Shown piece after piece: positions 63,184 to 64,000 of a stretch of DNA of 64,000 bases. The notes below the pieces were generated by a model, which worked only from the letters and a program-made list of their open reading frames with translations, was not told the origin of the DNA and did no database searches. Within the stretch, counting starts at the first letter, position 1; the number at the start of each line of letters is the position of its first letter. This DNA comes from Flavobacterium psychrotolerans (GTDB lineage Bacteria > Bacteroidota > Bacteroidia > Flavobacteriales > Flavobacteriaceae). The translations under genes and the position numbers were made by a program. Location: positions 62,001 to 126,000 of the forward strand of contig NZ_QCZI01000005.1 of the NCBI RefSeq assembly GCF_003097635.1. Direction: 5' to 3'.

Positions 63184-63361
63184 ATTATATGTCAATTTAA
63201 CAAACTGTTTTTCGTAATTTTGCATAGTTTTTAACGAAAAATAATAAAATGCAACACGACCAACAAATTTTTGATTTAATTCTTGAGGAACAAGACAGAC
63301 AAATTCACGGAATAGAACTTATTGCTTCGGAGAACTTTGTGAGCGACCAAGTAATGGAAGC
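63184..63361 (+). repeat. Right copy of the 178-bp perfect direct repeat
   Basis: Identical to 56978-57155. This copy provides the promoter box TAATTTTG (63215-63222) and first 38 codons of the intact glyA gene. Confidence 0.95.
63215..63222 (+). promoter_or_regulatory. glyA -7 promoter box
   Basis: TAATTTTG is an exact TAnnTTTG match 26 bp before the glyA ATG; no convincing TTG at -33. The same box exists in the left repeat copy at 57009-57016. Confidence 0.55.
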
Positions 63362-64000
63362 AGCAGGTTCATGCCTAACTAATAAATATGCTGAGGGTTA
63401 CCCAGGCAAGAGATATTATGGTGGTTGTGAAGTAGTGGATGTTGTGGAGCAAATTGCCATTGACAGAGCCAAAGAATTATTTGGGGCTGAATATGCTAAC
63501 GTACAACCACACTCTGGTTCACAGGCTAACACAGCTGTTTACCACGCCTGTTTAAAACCGGGGGATAAGATTCTTGGTTTTGATTTGTCACACGGAGGAC
63601 ATTTAACTCATGGTTCTCCAGTAAATTTTTCAGGAAGATTGTATAGCCCCGTTTTTTACGGAGTAGAAAAAGAAACCGGAAGATTCGATTATGACAAAAT
63701 TCAGGAAATAGCTACTAAAGAGCAGCCAAAATTAATCATTGCTGGAGCATCCGCTTATTGCCGTGATATGGATTTTGAGCGTTTCAGAAAAATTGCCGAT
63801 AGTGTAGGTGCTATTTTATTGGCAGATATTTCACATCCTTCCGGATTAATCGCTAAAGGTTTGATGAATGATCCAATTCCACATTGTCATATTGTAACCA
63901 CCACAACTCATAAAACATTACGCGGGCCAAGAGGTGGATTGATTTTGATGGGTAAAGATTTTGAAAATCCATTTGGCCTAACAACACCAAAAGGGGAGTT
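63249..64000 (+). CDS. glyA: Serine hydroxymethyltransferase, C-terminus cut by window edge
   Basis: PLP enzyme that interconverts serine and glycine and loads tetrahydrofolate with a one-carbon unit. 250 codons are visible. Family blocks are [73 protein letters not shown] and the PLP-lysine segment [17 protein letters not shown] near residue 230. The gene is intact up to the edge at base 64000. Its promoter and first 38 codons are repeated perfectly at 56978-57155 beside fahA. Confidence 0.97.
   Translation, partial: MQHDQQIFDLILEEQDRQIHGIELIASENFVSDQVMEAAGSCLTNKYAEGYPGKRYYGGCEVVDVVEQIAIDRAKELFGAEYANVQPHSGSQANTAVYHACLKPGDKILGFDLSHGGHLTHGSPVNFSGRLYSPVFYGVEKETGRFDYDKIQEIATKEQPKLIIAGASAYCRDMDFERFRKIADSVGAILLADISHPSGLIAKGLMNDPIPHCHIVTTTTHKTLRGPRGGLILMGKDFENPFGLTTPKGE

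Larger units (their letters stand above)
62614..63248. other. Intergenic region between the LRR gene and glyA
   Basis: 635 bp with no gene. It holds the upstream region of the leftward LRR gene, a composite inverted repeat (62806-63019) and the duplicated glyA promoter (from 63184). Confidence 0.7.

Noticed and set aside
56978..63361. Classical integrative element with att sites
   Set aside because: No integrase, relaxase or tRNA target is present and 178 bp is much longer than a usual att core; single-crossover integration or duplication fits better.
1..64000. tRNA or rRNA genes
   Set aside because: No T-loop, anticodon-stem or rRNA consensus stretches were found by eye in the gaps; a tRNA scan would settle this.

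Overview
The window is AT-rich DNA from a member of the Bacteroidota, most likely Flavobacterium or a close relative. The evidence is: type IX secretion C-terminal sorting domains on three proteins; promoters of the Bacteroidota TAnnTTTG type; a DnaX without the zinc module; an arginine operon with argF'-type carbamoyltransferase and embedded proAB; LUD-ftsH-rsfS gene order; a GldL-like transmembrane hairpin; and DUF3822 next to rsmD. No rRNA, tRNA, CRISPR array, transposase or integrase gene was seen. The only RNA gene found is the RNase P RNA.

Layout. 1-11,371 is mostly core: psd (cut by the left edge), cdsA, a LUD protein, ftsH, rsfS, birA, dnaX (two overlapping frames joined at an A10 run), a MidA-type methyltransferase, a small conserved protein, rnpB, a transglutaminase-like protein, rsmD and DUF3822. 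11,372-19,170 alternates core (a RecD-like helicase) with accessory genes: a secreted leucine-rich-repeat protein, an HxlR regulator divergent from an NmrA-type reductase, a LigB/DODA dioxygenase, a PD-(D/E)XK plus DUF5655 protein, a RhuM remnant and a KilA-N protein. 19,214-26,243 has kdsB, a K+-channel-like protein, a spermidine-synthase-like enzyme, then a tight leftward operon: ECF sigma factor, small membrane protein (probable anti-sigma), Spy/CpxP-like protein, MbnP, MbnH-type di-haem peroxidase and a secreted YHYH protein.

26,388-34,100 holds fabG, a mini GldL-like protein and a VWA-like membrane protein, then a 21-bp tandem repeat, a TetR-SDR-membrane protein unit with two matching operators, and a two-gene unit of a nucleotidyltransferase and a pentapeptide-repeat channel-like protein that runs into a hairpin repeat. 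34,124-43,139 is YoaK, an LTA-synthase-like sulfatase, lgt, yidD, cysS, folE and two DUF2157-type membrane proteins. 43,263-53,775 is a complete ten-gene arginine/proline operon read leftward, from a GNAT gene to argH, preceded by a strong promoter and a 26-codon leader ORF.

54,229-64,000 has a lipoprotein, fumarylacetoacetase and glyA. The promoter and first 38 codons of glyA occur twice as a 178-bp perfect direct repeat flanking about 6 kb of leftward accessory genes (membrane proteins, two DUF3592 proteins, a WG-repeat-like lipoprotein, a DUF6498-like protein, a second LRR/T9SS protein). Two genes in this block carry apparent frameshifts. Recombination between the repeats would restore a simple fahA-glyA junction.

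The signals most worth following are the dnaX frameshift site, the glyA duplication and its cargo, the ECF-MbnPH-YHYH operon, the nucleotidyltransferase/channel pair, and the arginine-operon leader ORF.
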